DNA from: an uncultured Blautia sp. | Lineage (GTDB): Bacteria; Bacillota; Clostridia; Lachnospirales; Lachnospiraceae | NCBI GenBank assembly: GCA_900556555.1 | Contig: USPF01000039.1 | Location: 1-21,632, forward strand | DNA: 21,632 bases | Direction of reading: 5' to 3' | Part shown: positions 8,413 to 16,656 of the stretch, piece by piece | How the letters are laid out: every line of letters starts with the position of its first letter | How positions within the stretch are numbered: the first letter of the stretch is position 1 | Notes under the pieces: model-generated | Seen by the model: only the letters and a program-made list of their open reading frames with translations | Database searches by the model: none | Told to the model about the DNA's origin: nothing | Program-made: the position numbers and the translations under genes

Positions 8413-8421
8413 TGTTAAAAT
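8413..8421 (+). promoter_or_regulatory. Candidate extended -10 promoter of the pucR-type gene
   Basis: TGTTAAAAT gives an extended -10 (TGn plus TAAAAT) 45 bases before the regulator's start codon. No good -35 is visible upstream. It is back to back with the minus-strand promoter at 8362-8389, so the two genes are divergently expressed from one ~210-base region. Confidence 0.42.
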
Positions 8422-8466
8422 TTGTATTATCAGTACAAATAAGTTTCAAAAAGGAGGTATAAAAAT

Positions 8467-9639
8467 ATGTCCGCCAGTCTGAAAAAGCTTTATATGGAGA
8501 ATGAAAACCCCTTTAAATTGTCCTTGTGTGCAGGACAAAATAGTATTAGGAACAAAGTCACTTGGGTCTATATGCTGGAAGACGAGTATATTATTCCTTA
8601 TTTTCACGGTTCTGAACTTACTGTAACCGCAGGTTCGAAAGCAGAACATGACTCAGGCTGGCTTATGACTCTTGTACGCAGCCTGTCCCAACAAAAAACA
8701 GCAGGCCTGATTATTAATGTAGGAAAATATGTACATACAATCCCACAGGAAGTCATTGATTACTGCAATGAAGTTGATTTTCCACTTTTTACTATGCCCT
8801 GGGAAATTAGTATGACAGAGATGATACAGACCTTTTGTGTCCGAATCATTCAAAGGCAACATGAAAGTGCTCTCCATGACCGTGCCATGGCTGACGCTAT
8901 TTTTCAGAGAGGAAATGAAGCTGATTACCGAAAAGTTCTGGAGCAATATTATAATTTGGATGGAAATTTTATTGTCATTATGATTTGTGTAAACAGTGAA
9001 CAAGAAGATTTGCAAAAAGCCAGCGAAATGGAAGATTTTCTTTTAAACCGTGTCCGAAGATTCAAAACCAGTCACAACTTAAAACATGTAAAATTTGGTC
9101 TCATCAGCCAGGATCATTATGAATTGATGGTATTACACAATCTAGACCCTGCCCTGCTGCCGGAAATCAGAAATATCATTCTGGACACCTACCAAGATGC
9201 TGCCAGAGCACAGGCTCTTCACATGGGCGTTGGCATCGAAATCCAGGGGATTTCCAATATTCATAAAAGCTATGACCGGGCTGTCACAGCAGTGAGAATG
9301 GCCATGTACCGGAAAGAAACTTTTATCCGTTTCGAAGATATGGGTTTTTTTAAGATTCTTTTCTCTGTGCAGGATAAAGATATTCTCCATTCTTATGCCA
9401 ACGAATTATTAGGGCCTTTGGAACACGCAGATGTAAAAAAACATAACTATGTGGAACTTTTAAGAGCTTATATCAGAAATGACCGCAGTCTTGAGAAAAC
9501 TGCGGCGGATTTGTATCTCCACCGCAATACTGTGAATTATCAGATACAGAAATTAAAGAAAATTCTCCATTCACCGCTGAAGACCGCTGAAGATTTGTTT
9601 CCGTATTATGTGGCGTTGTCTATACGGGATATGGAGTAA
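8467..9639 (+). CDS. PucR/CdaR-family transcriptional regulator
   Basis: DNA-binding regulator of 390 residues with the usual three-part PucR layout. The N-terminal PucR sensor domain covers ~5-125 (NKVTWVYMLEDEYIIPYFHGSELTV, LIINVGKYVHTIPQEVIDYC). A central degenerate GGDEF-like region covers ~160-300, and a C-terminal helix-turn-helix of the HTH_30 type covers ~328-385 (SLEKTAADLYLHRNTVNYQIQKLKKI). These proteins control purine, amino-acid or sugar-acid use in other bacteria; the effector here cannot be read from sequence. The start is fixed by AAGGAGGT 8 bases upstream. It is divergent from the small-protein gene and the opp operon, which makes those its most likely targets by position; that is inference. 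It ends 6 bases from the converging spmA gene with no clear terminator between them. Confidence 0.9.
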   Translation: MSASLKKLYMENENPFKLSLCAGQNSIRNKVTWVYMLEDEYIIPYFHGSELTVTAGSKAEHDSGWLMTLVRSLSQQKTAGLIINVGKYVHTIPQEVIDYCNEVDFPLFTMPWEISMTEMIQTFCVRIIQRQHESALHDRAMADAIFQRGNEADYRKVLEQYYNLDGNFIVIMICVNSEQEDLQKASEMEDFLLNRVRRFKTSHNLKHVKFGLISQDHYELMVLHNLDPALLPEIRNIILDTYQDAARAQALHMGVGIEIQGISNIHKSYDRAVTAVRMAMYRKETFIRFEDMGFFKILFSVQDKDILHSYANELLGPLEHADVKKHNYVELLRAYIRNDRSLEKTAADLYLHRNTVNYQIQKLKKILHSPLKTAEDLFPYYVALSIRDME

Positions 9640-9645
9640 GATGCA

Positions 9646-10236
9646 TTATAACTTCCTATCCATCATCTTGCAGAACACCACCGCCACCACGGTGCTCACC
9701 GCAGTAGCCACGATCCCCGGCCCCACAATGGCTGTGGGATTCACGCTTCCATACTGGCTTCTATAGGCAATAATGTTCACAGGAATCAACTGGAGCGATG
9801 AAATATTCAAAATCAGAAACGTGCACATAGCATTGCTGGCAGTTCCCAGGGAGACAGTTTTCCTTTGTTTCTCCAACTCTGCCAGTTCTTCCATGGCTTT
9901 TAGTCCAAAAGGAGTGGCTGCCCACCCAAGCCCCAGGAAATTTGCAATCATATTGGCTGAGATAAATTCCATGGCTCTGTGCTCCCCTGGCACTCCCGGA
10001 AAAAGAAACCCAAGAAGAGGCTGCATCTTCCCTGTAAGCCTTTCTACCAGCCCGGAACTTTTGGCGATTTCCATCACGCCTACCCACATGGCCACGATTC
10101 CAGCCATGGCAATACAAAGAGATACTGCCTCTTTCGCAGACGAAAGGGCAGCATCTGTCACCTCATTCATACGGCCTGTAGCCGCACCATATACAATTCC
10201 AATCAGCAGCATAGCTCCCCAGAGAAGATTCAGCAT
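9646..10236 (-). CDS. spmA: Spore maturation protein A (nucleoside-recognition domain membrane protein)
   Basis: SpmA works with SpmB in late spore-core dehydration in Bacillus; its biochemical activity is unknown. I start at the ATG at 10236 (MLNLLWGAMLLIGI), which has GGGTGA 5 bases upstream and gives 196 residues, the length of B. subtilis SpmA; an ATG at 10254 has no good ribosome binding site. Family features include GIVYGAATGRMNEV, AKEAVSLCIAMAGIVAMWVGVM, NMIANFLGLGWAATPFGLKAMEEL and NISSLQLIPVNIIAYR, with about four membrane spans. It lies 45-60 bases after capA on the same strand and may be the last gene of the housekeeping operon. No spmB follows: the opposite-strand regulator occupies the space, so spmB must be elsewhere or absent. 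Confidence 0.88.
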   Translation of the reverse strand: MLNLLWGAMLLIGIVYGAATGRMNEVTDAALSSAKEAVSLCIAMAGIVAMWVGVMEIAKSSGLVERLTGKMQPLLGFLFPGVPGEHRAMEFISANMIANFLGLGWAATPFGLKAMEELAELEKQRKTVSLGTASNAMCTFLILNISSLQLIPVNIIAYRSQYGSVNPTAIVGPGIVATAVSTVVAVVFCKMMDRKL

Positions 10237-10298
10237 ATTTTCACCCACATACATTTCTTTGCTCTAACTTATGCAGGCTATCTGTTATTTATACTAAA

Positions 10299-11441
10299 TT
10301 ATTCTAGTGCATCTGAATATTGCCGGATTCTAGCCTGAATAGCGTCTCCCACATCCCCTTCTGCTGGCATTGGCTGATAATTATTCACACCTGTTGCATA
10401 AACGGATGAAATCTTACACGGAATGATATTCTTCACATTATCTTCCTGTAATTTTCCATCTTTAAAAGTAAAGGTTTGCTGAAATATCATGGTATCCATG
10501 TCTTTCGGCCCTGAATTTCCCCCGAAACAGAAATTTGCCAGACTGTAGACAATATTCTTTCCATTGTACTCCTCAATCCCCTGAAGTACATGTGGATGAT
10601 GTCCAAGCACCAGGTCTGCACCGTGATCAATAGCGGAATGAGCAAGGGCAATCTGAGTTTCATTTGGAATATTCTCTCTTTCTATACCCCAGTGGAAACT
10701 TGCAATAATCAGCTGGGCACCTTCTTTTTTCAGCTTCTCAATATTTTCAATCATTTCATCTTCACATTCTATATTTTTTGCCAGTTCATAGGTTCCAAGA
10801 AGCCCTACCTTGATTCCTTTCACATCTACAATAGAAGTTTTTTCATTTCCAAACACGGAAATACCCTTTTCTTCCAGAACTTCAATGGTGTCTGTGTAAC
10901 TCTTTTTCCCATAGTCTTCCGTATGATTATTTGCCAGGTTTGCCGCTTCCACAGAACCTTCTGTAAGAATATTGACTAACTCCTTATCCCCTTTAAAGCA
11001 AAATTTTCTATCTGTCCTTCGTGCTGTTTCGTCTGTCAGTGTTCCTTCCATGTTGACAATCGTTAAATCATCTTCTTCAAAAATAGGTTTTACCTTTTCA
11101 AAGAAAAACGCTGCCCCTTCCTGCTCATATTTCGCCGGAAGACCTGTCGGATAATAAAAATTTTCATCAATACCCAAGGTGCAGTCCCCTGCTGCACTGA
11201 TGGTAAAACTAATTATTTCCGGTTCTTTTGCCTTTTCCTGTTCTTGTTTCTTTTTAGCCTGCTTTTCCTTTTCCTGGGCTGCTTTTGACTGCACCCCTCG
11301 CACAGTAAATACCAGGCACAATACCAGAAGCAAGCCCAGATTGACTCCCCATATGATTCTCTGCCGTCTTACCTGGCGTATCCGCTCCTGTTTCCGCTGT
11401 TCTCTTATGCGTTCTTTTCTTCTGTATTCTTTTTCATCCAT
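10299..11441 (-). CDS. CapA-family (PGA_cap) metallophosphoesterase-like protein, membrane anchored
   Basis: A 380-residue protein of the CapA family, named for the poly-gamma-glutamate capsule protein but widespread without capsule genes. A basic N-terminus (RRKERIREQRKQERIRQVRR, ~6-25) precedes one membrane span (~29-48). A charged Lys/Glu/Gln linker (~53-75) follows, then the outside catalytic-like domain. Family motifs are AAGDCTLGIDENF, NMEGTLTD, NLANNHTEDYG, ASFHWGIE, HSAIDHGADLVLGHHPHVLQG and YSLANFCFGGN; the His/Asp/Asn residues resemble a metallophosphoesterase metal site. It follows rsmI by 21 bases with CGGAGAAG before the ATG, so it is probably cotranscribed. No capBC-type synthase genes are nearby, so a capsule role is unlikely; an envelope hydrolase or sporulation role is possible. 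Confidence 0.9.
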   Translation of the reverse strand: MDEKEYRRKERIREQRKQERIRQVRRQRIIWGVNLGLLLVLCLVFTVRGVQSKAAQEKEKQAKKKQEQEKAKEPEIISFTISAAGDCTLGIDENFYYPTGLPAKYEQEGAAFFFEKVKPIFEEDDLTIVNMEGTLTDETARRTDRKFCFKGDKELVNILTEGSVEAANLANNHTEDYGKKSYTDTIEVLEEKGISVFGNEKTSIVDVKGIKVGLLGTYELAKNIECEDEMIENIEKLKKEGAQLIIASFHWGIERENIPNETQIALAHSAIDHGADLVLGHHPHVLQGIEEYNGKNIVYSLANFCFGGNSGPKDMDTMIFQQTFTFKDGKLQEDNVKNIIPCKISSVYATGVNNYQPMPAEGDVGDAIQARIRQYSDALE

Positions 11442-11462
11442 AATCTTCTCCGTTCCGCCTCG

Positions 11463-12305
11463 TTAATCCCTTAGTAATGCCTGATACACATCTCGTTTAC
11501 TGATGCCTCTGTCCTTTGCCACCAGTTTCATAGCCTCTTTCTTGTCAATTCCCTGGCTCATATAATGCTCCATATGTGCCTCCATGGGCATATCCTCCCA
11601 CTGCTGCCGTGCTTCCTGCTCCATCTCTTCTCTAGAACGGCCCTCAAGCACCATAACACACTCGCCTTTTGGCGGATTTTCCTTGTACCAGAAAACAGCC
11701 TCTGAAAGACTTCCTCTGAACACCGTCTCATGTTTCTTGGTGAGTTCCCTGCATAGGGATATTTTTCTATCACCAAGGTTTTCAGACAACTCTTCCAGGG
11801 TTTTCACCAGCCTGTGCGGTGCTTCATAAAGAATGATTGTTCTTGTTTCCCGCTTTAATTCTTCCAAAATCACGGCCCGCTCTTTTTTATCAGAAGGTAA
11901 AAAAGCTTCAAAAGCAAATCTCCTGGTTGGCAATCCTGATATGGTCAGTGCAGTAATGCAGGCTGCCGGTCCCGGAAGGGATGTCACCGGAATTCCCGCC
12001 TCATAACACATAGCCACCAGCTCCTCCCCTGGGTCTGAAATCCCAGGAGTACCCGCATCTGTGATTAAGGCTATATTTTTGCCCTCCTGCATCTGTTCTA
12101 TCAGATAACGCCCTTTTTCGTATTTATTATACTCGTGGTAGCTGGTCATTGGAGTTTTTATTTCAAAATGATTCAATAACTTAATACTATTTCTTGTGTC
12201 CTCCGCTGCAATCAAATCTACTTCCTTCAGAATCCTGAGCACCCGGTAGGTAATGTCTTCCAGATTCCCAATGGGGGTGGCACATAAATATAACATTCCA
12301 CTCAT
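11463..12305 (-). CDS. rsmI: 16S rRNA (cytidine1402-2'-O)-methyltransferase RsmI
   Basis: Methylates the ribose 2'-OH of C1402 in the 16S rRNA decoding centre using S-adenosylmethionine; this tunes start-codon choice and fidelity. At 280 residues it is of standard length. The family opening LYLCATPIGNLEDITYR is at ~5-21, AAEDTRNSIKLLNHF at ~34-48, the SAM-binding loop ITDAGTPGISDPGEEL at ~80-95 and SLPGPAACITALTISGLPT at ~108-126. Its ATG overlaps the trmN6-like stop codon (ATGA), so translation is coupled, with GGAGA 7 bases upstream. The same order (yabB then yabC) occurs in Bacillus. Confidence 0.96.
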   Translation of the reverse strand: MSGMLYLCATPIGNLEDITYRVLRILKEVDLIAAEDTRNSIKLLNHFEIKTPMTSYHEYNKYEKGRYLIEQMQEGKNIALITDAGTPGISDPGEELVAMCYEAGIPVTSLPGPAACITALTISGLPTRRFAFEAFLPSDKKERAVILEELKRETRTIILYEAPHRLVKTLEELSENLGDRKISLCRELTKKHETVFRGSLSEAVFWYKENPPKGECVMVLEGRSREEMEQEARQQWEDMPMEAHMEHYMSQGIDKKEAMKLVAKDRGISKRDVYQALLRD

Positions 12306-13054
12306 TTCTTTGTCTCCTGTCCGTAAATATCCAATATTTCCCTGGTATAAACTCCAGGTTTTTCGTAAACAATCAACGGTTTCTCCACGGTCATCCTGGA
12401 ATTTCCGCCACGCATCCCCTCTATCAAAACCATGTTGGGTTCTTTGTCCACATAAGGATGCACCAGACGCATTCTCTTTGGCTCAATCCTGTATTTCACC
12501 ATCACACTCATGATTTCTGCCAGCCGGAAAGGCCGGTGTACCATATAAAACCGTCCCCTTGGCTTTAACACTTTTGCTGCCTGAGAAATTACATCTTCCA
12601 GGGTACATAAGGTTTCGTGCCTAGCTATCATTTTTGCCTGATTGTCTCCTGTTAGTCCATGATTTCCTACCATATAGGGAGGATTTGTAGTCACCACATC
12701 AAAAAAAGACCCTCCATAAATGGCTGCGGCCTCCTTGATGTCTCCCGTGGTAATGACAATATCCTCTTCCAGATGATTATATACTACACTCCTTCTGGCC
12801 ACATCTGCACTCTCTTCTTGTATTTCCAGACCAGTGTACTTTCCCTTAGGATATCTTGCTTTTAATAAAATGGGGACTATTCCAGTCCCCGTTCCCATAT
12901 CCAGTACCTGCTCCTGCGGTTTTACATTTGCAAACCAGGACAACAGCACCGCATCAATCCCAAAACAAAATTGTTTTGGATTTTGAATCAGCATATATCC
13001 ATTTTGAAGGTCATCCAGTCTTTCATGCTCCAAAACCAGTTTTTCTCTGTCCAT
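12302..13054 (-). CDS. trmN6: tRNA1(Val) (adenine37-N6)-methyltransferase-like protein (TrmN6/YabB)
   Basis: Class I SAM-dependent N6-adenine methyltransferase of 250 residues. Motif I VLDMGTGTGIVPILL is at ~50-64, the acidic ribose-binding position lies in YTGLEIQE (~73-80), and the adenine-flipping catalytic NPPY is at 124-127. The N-terminal stretch ERLDDLQNGYMLIQNPKQFCFGIDAVLL is typical of the YfiC/YabB group. The E. coli member methylates A37 of tRNA1(Val); the substrate in Firmicutes is assumed from homology. It lies 12 bases after ricT and overlaps rsmI, in the same order as Bacillus yaaT-yabA-yabB-yabC but without yabA and the short yazA gene. Confidence 0.88.
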   Translation of the reverse strand: MDREKLVLEHERLDDLQNGYMLIQNPKQFCFGIDAVLLSWFANVKPQEQVLDMGTGTGIVPILLKARYPKGKYTGLEIQEESADVARRSVVYNHLEEDIVITTGDIKEAAAIYGGSFFDVVTTNPPYMVGNHGLTGDNQAKMIARHETLCTLEDVISQAAKVLKPRGRFYMVHRPFRLAEIMSVMVKYRIEPKRMRLVHPYVDKEPNMVLIEGMRGGNSRMTVEKPLIVYEKPGVYTREILDIYGQETKK

Positions 13055-13066
13055 GCTGTTTCCTCT

Positions 13067-13951
13067 CTATTTGTCCTTTTCCAGTTCCTTTAATGCCTTT
13101 ATTTCTTCTTCCGTCAATTTCAGTTTTTCTTTTTTCTGTCTGGATTTGAATTTTAACTCAGAAGCCTGATACTCTCTGATTTCCTTCTCATCCTCCACAT
13201 CAACAATCACCTTTACTAACTGACGCAGTACATTCACACTCTGTACTTCACCTTTAAGACCTTCCGGTGTAGTAACTCTGTCTCCTGTATTTGGAAGTTT
13301 CCTGTTCAGTTCCTCATAAGTTTCTTCCTCATTTTTCAGGCAGCACATCAGTCTGCCGCATACACCTGAAATCTTTGTAGGATTTAAAGACAGATTCTGC
13401 TCTTTTGCCATTTTGATAGAAACCGGCACGAATTCGGAAAGATAGGTGTGACAGCACAGTGGACGTCCACAGATACCAATTCCACCAAGAATCTTAGTTT
13501 CATCCCTGACACCAATCTGACGAAGCTCGATTCTTGTCTTAAAAATTGCCGCCAGATCTTTTACCAGCTCACGGAAATCGATTCTTCCGTCTGCAGTAAA
13601 ATAAAACAAAATTTTATTATTATCAAATGTGTATTCCACATCAATCAGCTTCATCTCCAGGCTGTGCTCTCTGATTTTCTTTAAGCACACCTGAAATGCT
13701 TCTTTTTCTTTTTTCCGGTTTATCTCCTCTTTCTTGTCATCCTGAGGATTTGCAATGCGGATCACTTCTTTCAAAGGCTGTATTACTTTTTCATCTTCCA
13801 CATCTCTGGGGGCAAGAACTACATGCCCGTACTCTACTCCTCGTGCTGTTTCCACAATCACATGGTCTCCTGTGTGTATCTCCAAATCTTTTGGTGAAAA
13901 GTAATAGATTTTCCCAACATTGCGAAATCTAACTCCAATTACTCTTGTCAT
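13067..13951 (-). CDS. ricT: RicT/YaaT, PSP1-domain component of the RNA-maturation (Y) complex
   Basis: In B. subtilis YaaT (RicT) joins RicA and RicF in an iron-sulfur complex that assists RNase Y in mRNA maturation and supports sporulation and competence. The 294-residue protein has the PSP1 domain at ~60-150. Cys residues at 161, 166, 167, 198, 203 and 204 lie in the segments CGRPLCCHTYL and GVCGRLMCCL, as expected for the cluster ligands. The C-terminal ~40 residues are highly charged. It starts 1 base after the holB stop, with GGGAGA upstream of the ATG, so it is cotranscribed with holB, the conserved Firmicute arrangement. Confidence 0.95.
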   Translation of the reverse strand: MTRVIGVRFRNVGKIYYFSPKDLEIHTGDHVIVETARGVEYGHVVLAPRDVEDEKVIQPLKEVIRIANPQDDKKEEINRKKEKEAFQVCLKKIREHSLEMKLIDVEYTFDNNKILFYFTADGRIDFRELVKDLAAIFKTRIELRQIGVRDETKILGGIGICGRPLCCHTYLSEFVPVSIKMAKEQNLSLNPTKISGVCGRLMCCLKNEEETYEELNRKLPNTGDRVTTPEGLKGEVQSVNVLRQLVKVIVDVEDEKEIREYQASELKFKSRQKKEKLKLTEEEIKALKELEKDK

Positions 13952-13952
13952 C

Positions 13953-14942
13953 TTAGTTCTCCCTGATTGTAAGGAACAAAAGTTCCATAGTTAAGTCAAA
14001 ATTCACGTTTGCCTGCAAACGTGCCTTAGCAGTCTCGATGCCCTTGATAATATTCTCAAGCCCTTCATAAGAACTGCTGTTTGCCCTGTTCTTAATGGCA
14101 TTATATTCCTGACGGAAAACAAGTCCGTCAATCTCATGAGTTGCCTTGAACATCAGAACATCCCGGAACCATACCAGGAATAAATCCAGATATTCATAAA
14201 CCGTATGCTTCTGCTCGGAAAGCAAGCGAATGGCATCTACCATTTCGTAGACCTCCATATCCTTTCCCTTTTTCAAAATGCGGAAAGCCGCTTCCATCAT
14301 ATCTGAAAAATCTTCTGCCGTAGCAATCTGTTTTGCTTTTCCCACATTACCCTGTGCGAAGGCAACACTGACCTCTGCCTGATAATCCGGTACATGAAGC
14401 TCTTCCATCAAATATTTCTTAATCACTTCATCCCGCACGGGTTTGAAATTCAATGTCACACATCTGGAGGAAATCGTAGGAAGTAAGGCACCTTCGTTAT
14501 TTACTAAAAGAAGAATCACTGCATAAGCAGGCGGCTCCTCAATGGTTTTCAAAAGGGCATTCTGTGCCTGAACAGTCATTTTCTCTGCCTCATCTACAAT
14601 ATAAATCTTATAAGGCCCTGTGTAAGGCTTAATAGCCACGTCTCCTATTAATTGTTCTCTAATATCTTCAATTCCTATAGAGGCCGGCTTCTCATGATTG
14701 ATATATATTATATCCGGGTGATTTCGGTTCATAGCTTTCTTACAGGAACTACAATGCAGACATGGTTCCTTTCCGTGTTTTTCACATTGCAATGTCATAG
14801 CAAAAAGTTTTGCCAGAAGTTTCTTGCCGCTTCCCTTTTCTCCTGCAAAAATATAAGAATGGGAAACCTGTTCCATGGCTGCTGCATTTTGTAAATGTTT
14901 TAAAATCTCCTCATGTCCCAATACGTTTTTTACTTCCTGCAT
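13953..14942 (-). CDS. holB: DNA polymerase III subunit delta' (HolB)
   Basis: Clamp-loader subunit that helps load the sliding clamp at replication. At 329 residues it matches the family. The opening reads VLGHEEILKHLQNA with a P-loop-like GEKGSGKK at 34-41, where the final Ser/Thr is Lys, as is common in the non-hydrolysing delta' subunit. A zinc module has Cys at 53, 61, 64 and 67. The sensor segment YIVDEAEKMTVQAQNALLKTIEEPP and the SRC motif (TISSRCVTL) follow; the C-terminal half is the helical collar domain. The ribosome binding site AGAGGTGAG lies 5 bases before the ATG. It follows the kinase gene by 53 bases and is directly upstream of ricT. Confidence 0.95.
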   Translation of the reverse strand: MQEVKNVLGHEEILKHLQNAAAMEQVSHSYIFAGEKGSGKKLLAKLFAMTLQCEKHGKEPCLHCSSCKKAMNRNHPDIIYINHEKPASIGIEDIREQLIGDVAIKPYTGPYKIYIVDEAEKMTVQAQNALLKTIEEPPAYAVILLLVNNEGALLPTISSRCVTLNFKPVRDEVIKKYLMEELHVPDYQAEVSVAFAQGNVGKAKQIATAEDFSDMMEAAFRILKKGKDMEVYEMVDAIRLLSEQKHTVYEYLDLFLVWFRDVLMFKATHEIDGLVFRQEYNAIKNRANSSSYEGLENIIKGIETAKARLQANVNFDLTMELLFLTIREN

Positions 14943-14995
14943 TGCAACTCACCTCTTTTCCAATGATATAGCCAATTATAGCATATCTTTTCCTT

Positions 14996-15583
14996 CTACT
15001 GCAATGTTTGTATCCAGTTTTTCATTTCTTTTATACACTGTTCCAGTTCCTTGTTTGCAAATCTTCTTCCAATCCCTGCCTGTGCCAGTTTTTCCTCAGA
15101 AAAATCCTCTGCGTCTGCCAGGAATCTCCTGCACATTTCCTCATACTTCGGCACCTTCTGCTGTTCTTCTCTGCTGATGGCACGTTTCAGCCGTTCTCCA
15201 TCTTCCACTTCTATATAAAGAGGACAGATATTTTCTTCCCCATAATATTGTTTCATTCCCTCATAGGATTCCAGGGTTCCGATTCCCAGGTAATTTTCCT
15301 GCTCCAATGCAATCTGTCCGTCATCTGCTGTAAAATAAATCCAAGGGCCATACACGGTATGGTATGTTCTGGACTCAATCACTCTTCCCTGTTTATAAAA
15401 TGTATCAAAACTCTCTTTTTGTACGAAATGATATTCTCTGCCGTCCTGTTCCCCTTCACGCATTGGCCTGGTGGTATAAAGAATAATCTTTTTTAACTGC
15501 ATATCTTCATCTTGCAATAATCTGCTGTAAATCGTATCCTTCCCGGAGGAACTCTTTCCCATGATATAAAAAATCTTTCCCAT
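14996..15583 (-). CDS. Guanylate kinase family protein
   Basis: A 195-residue nucleotide kinase-like protein. The P-loop GKSSSGKDT is at 9-17, with Asp in place of the usual Ser/Thr after the Lys, as seen in some kinases of this fold. The guanylate-kinase signature is complete at about 37-53 (TTRPMREGEQDGREYHF). Canonical guanylate kinase makes GDP from GMP. Here the protein sits in front of holB, the position of thymidylate kinase (tmk) in Bacillus, so it may be a second guanylate-kinase-like enzyme beside a true gmk elsewhere. It is the first gene of the minus-strand housekeeping operon, with AGGAAGG 8 bases before the ATG and a strong promoter 30-58 bases upstream. Confidence 0.85.
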   Translation of the reverse strand: MGKIFYIMGKSSSGKDTIYSRLLQDEDMQLKKIILYTTRPMREGEQDGREYHFVQKESFDTFYKQGRVIESRTYHTVYGPWIYFTADDGQIALEQENYLGIGTLESYEGMKQYYGEENICPLYIEVEDGERLKRAISREEQQKVPKYEEMCRRFLADAEDFSEEKLAQAGIGRRFANKELEQCIKEMKNWIQTLQ

Positions 15584-15612
15584 CTGCCTGACCTTCCTTT
15601 CTTCTCACCGCA

Positions 15613-15641
15613 ATCATATCATGGGAAGAATGGTTGTGCAA
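15613..15641 (-). promoter_or_regulatory. Promoter of the kinase-holB-ricT-trmN6-rsmI cluster
   Basis: On the minus strand TTGCAC (15636-15641), a spacer of exactly 17 bases and TATGAT (15613-15618) preceded by TG (extended -10) are visible. The predicted start is ~15606, giving a short 22-base leader to the kinase ATG. No later promoter or terminator was seen between here and 10299, so one transcript probably covers at least six genes. Confidence 0.75.
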
Positions 15642-15650
15642 CGGAATGGG

Positions 15651-15715
15651 ATAAAAATTTCCCTGGAAGCATGTTTATCAGATGAGTTATCTGAATATAC
15701 TGCTTTCAGGGAAAT
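15651..15715 (-). terminator. Intrinsic terminator of the Rpn nuclease gene
   Basis: A long hairpin: the outer arms ATTTCCCTG (15657-15665) and CAGGGAAAT (15707-15715) are extended by GAAGCA/TGCTTT, and a second internal stem uses ATCAGAT/ATCTGAA. On the minus strand it is followed by TTTTTA. It starts 31 bases after the Rpn stop codon and isolates that gene from the housekeeping promoter just downstream. Confidence 0.85.
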
Positions 15716-15745
15716 GCTTATGGAGGTAAAAAGTTCGTAGATGCC

Positions 15746-16630
15746 TTAGAGGTGAAACTCCGCAAAAAGCTGTTTTTGATATAACCTGTCAGATACAGAC
15801 TTGACTATATCGTCCATACGGTTAAGACTTATCAACTTTTCAATCAATTGATTGACCCTGTCTTCTCCTTGCTGTTCGCCTCTCGCTTCTCCAAGACGTT
15901 CCCTTTCCTCCAGTTCGTCTTTCATTAATTCCATCAATGCTTCACACATACTACTCATCTCCTTAAATAAATCCTTATTTGCGTTCATAATAATGTTCAC
16001 TACGGATTCGTAAAGTTTATCTGTTTTATGTTTCTTGTATTCTTCCAGCAGTCTTTTTGCTTCTTCCGTACTCTGGATATGGTCAGTGAGATTCCGCAGC
16101 CATAAATTTTTCTCCGGAGACATCCGTCTGGTCACAAGAATCTGTATAGGAACCATATCTCCTTTGACACGGTAAATGCCAGGTTCTATACGTTTTACTT
16201 CATAGCCCCGTTTCCGCCTCAAATGAGCAATCAGTTTCCGGGGATAGCACTGGCTTACCAGGGTAATGGTCAAATCCTGGATTTTTATAGTGTCTGTGAT
16301 TCTGGTATCGGATTTGTAAAAGCAGGCATATCCATAGACCTTATAAAAATCATCGATACTCAGATAATCCCCGGGCCCTTTGTACTCAATAATATTATAT
16401 CTGCGGAAGATTCTGCCGATATTTTTCTTTAGTGTCCTGTTTTCCTCATTTTTCACAATAACATCAATCTGCATGGGCTTTGAACCCAGCAGGTGTTCGG
16501 ACTCAAAGGTAAGATACTTAGCCTCTTTGCCAAATTCAATCTGAATTCCAGCATAAAAAGCAGGATGCCATTGAATAGGAGGGGGATTAGGCAAAGAAGC
16601 CTCACTCCCTTGTTTTGACTCTTCTTTCAT
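15746..16630 (-). CDS. Rpn-family recombination-promoting nuclease / putative transposase (PD-(D/E)XK)
   Basis: A 294-residue protein of the Rpn/YhgA-like group, nucleases that E. coli work linked to RecA-independent recombination and that are often annotated as transposases. The PD-(D/E)XK core is visible as QIDVIVK with Asp56 and IIEYKGP with Glu82 and Lys84, followed by the DFYKVYGYACFYK helix that packs on the core. The C-terminal ~100 residues are helical and charged (KDELEERERLGEARGEQQGEDR), a region that varies quickly within this family. The start follows a strong AAGGAGG site. It has its own terminator, no terminal inverted repeats that I can see, and no partner transposase. It sits between genes that are neighbours in Bacillus (yaaO-like and the kinase/holB block), consistent with late insertion. 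Confidence 0.85.
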   Translation of the reverse strand: MKEESKQGSEASLPNPPPIQWHPAFYAGIQIEFGKEAKYLTFESEHLLGSKPMQIDVIVKNEENRTLKKNIGRIFRRYNIIEYKGPGDYLSIDDFYKVYGYACFYKSDTRITDTIKIQDLTITLVSQCYPRKLIAHLRRKRGYEVKRIEPGIYRVKGDMVPIQILVTRRMSPEKNLWLRNLTDHIQSTEEAKRLLEEYKKHKTDKLYESVVNIIMNANKDLFKEMSSMCEALMELMKDELEERERLGEARGEQQGEDRVNQLIEKLISLNRMDDIVKSVSDRLYQKQLFAEFHL

Positions 16631-16656
16631 AGAAACCTCCTTTTTTGAATAGATAC

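Noticed and set aside
9636..9700. Terminator between the converging PucR-type gene and spmA
   Set aside because: Only a weak AAGATG/CATCTT pairing without a T-tract is visible, and it lies inside the spmA coding sequence.
15746..16630. Rpn gene as part of a complete insertion sequence
   Set aside because: No terminal inverted repeats or target-site duplication could be seen flanking the gene, and Rpn proteins are nucleases rather than classical DDE transposases.
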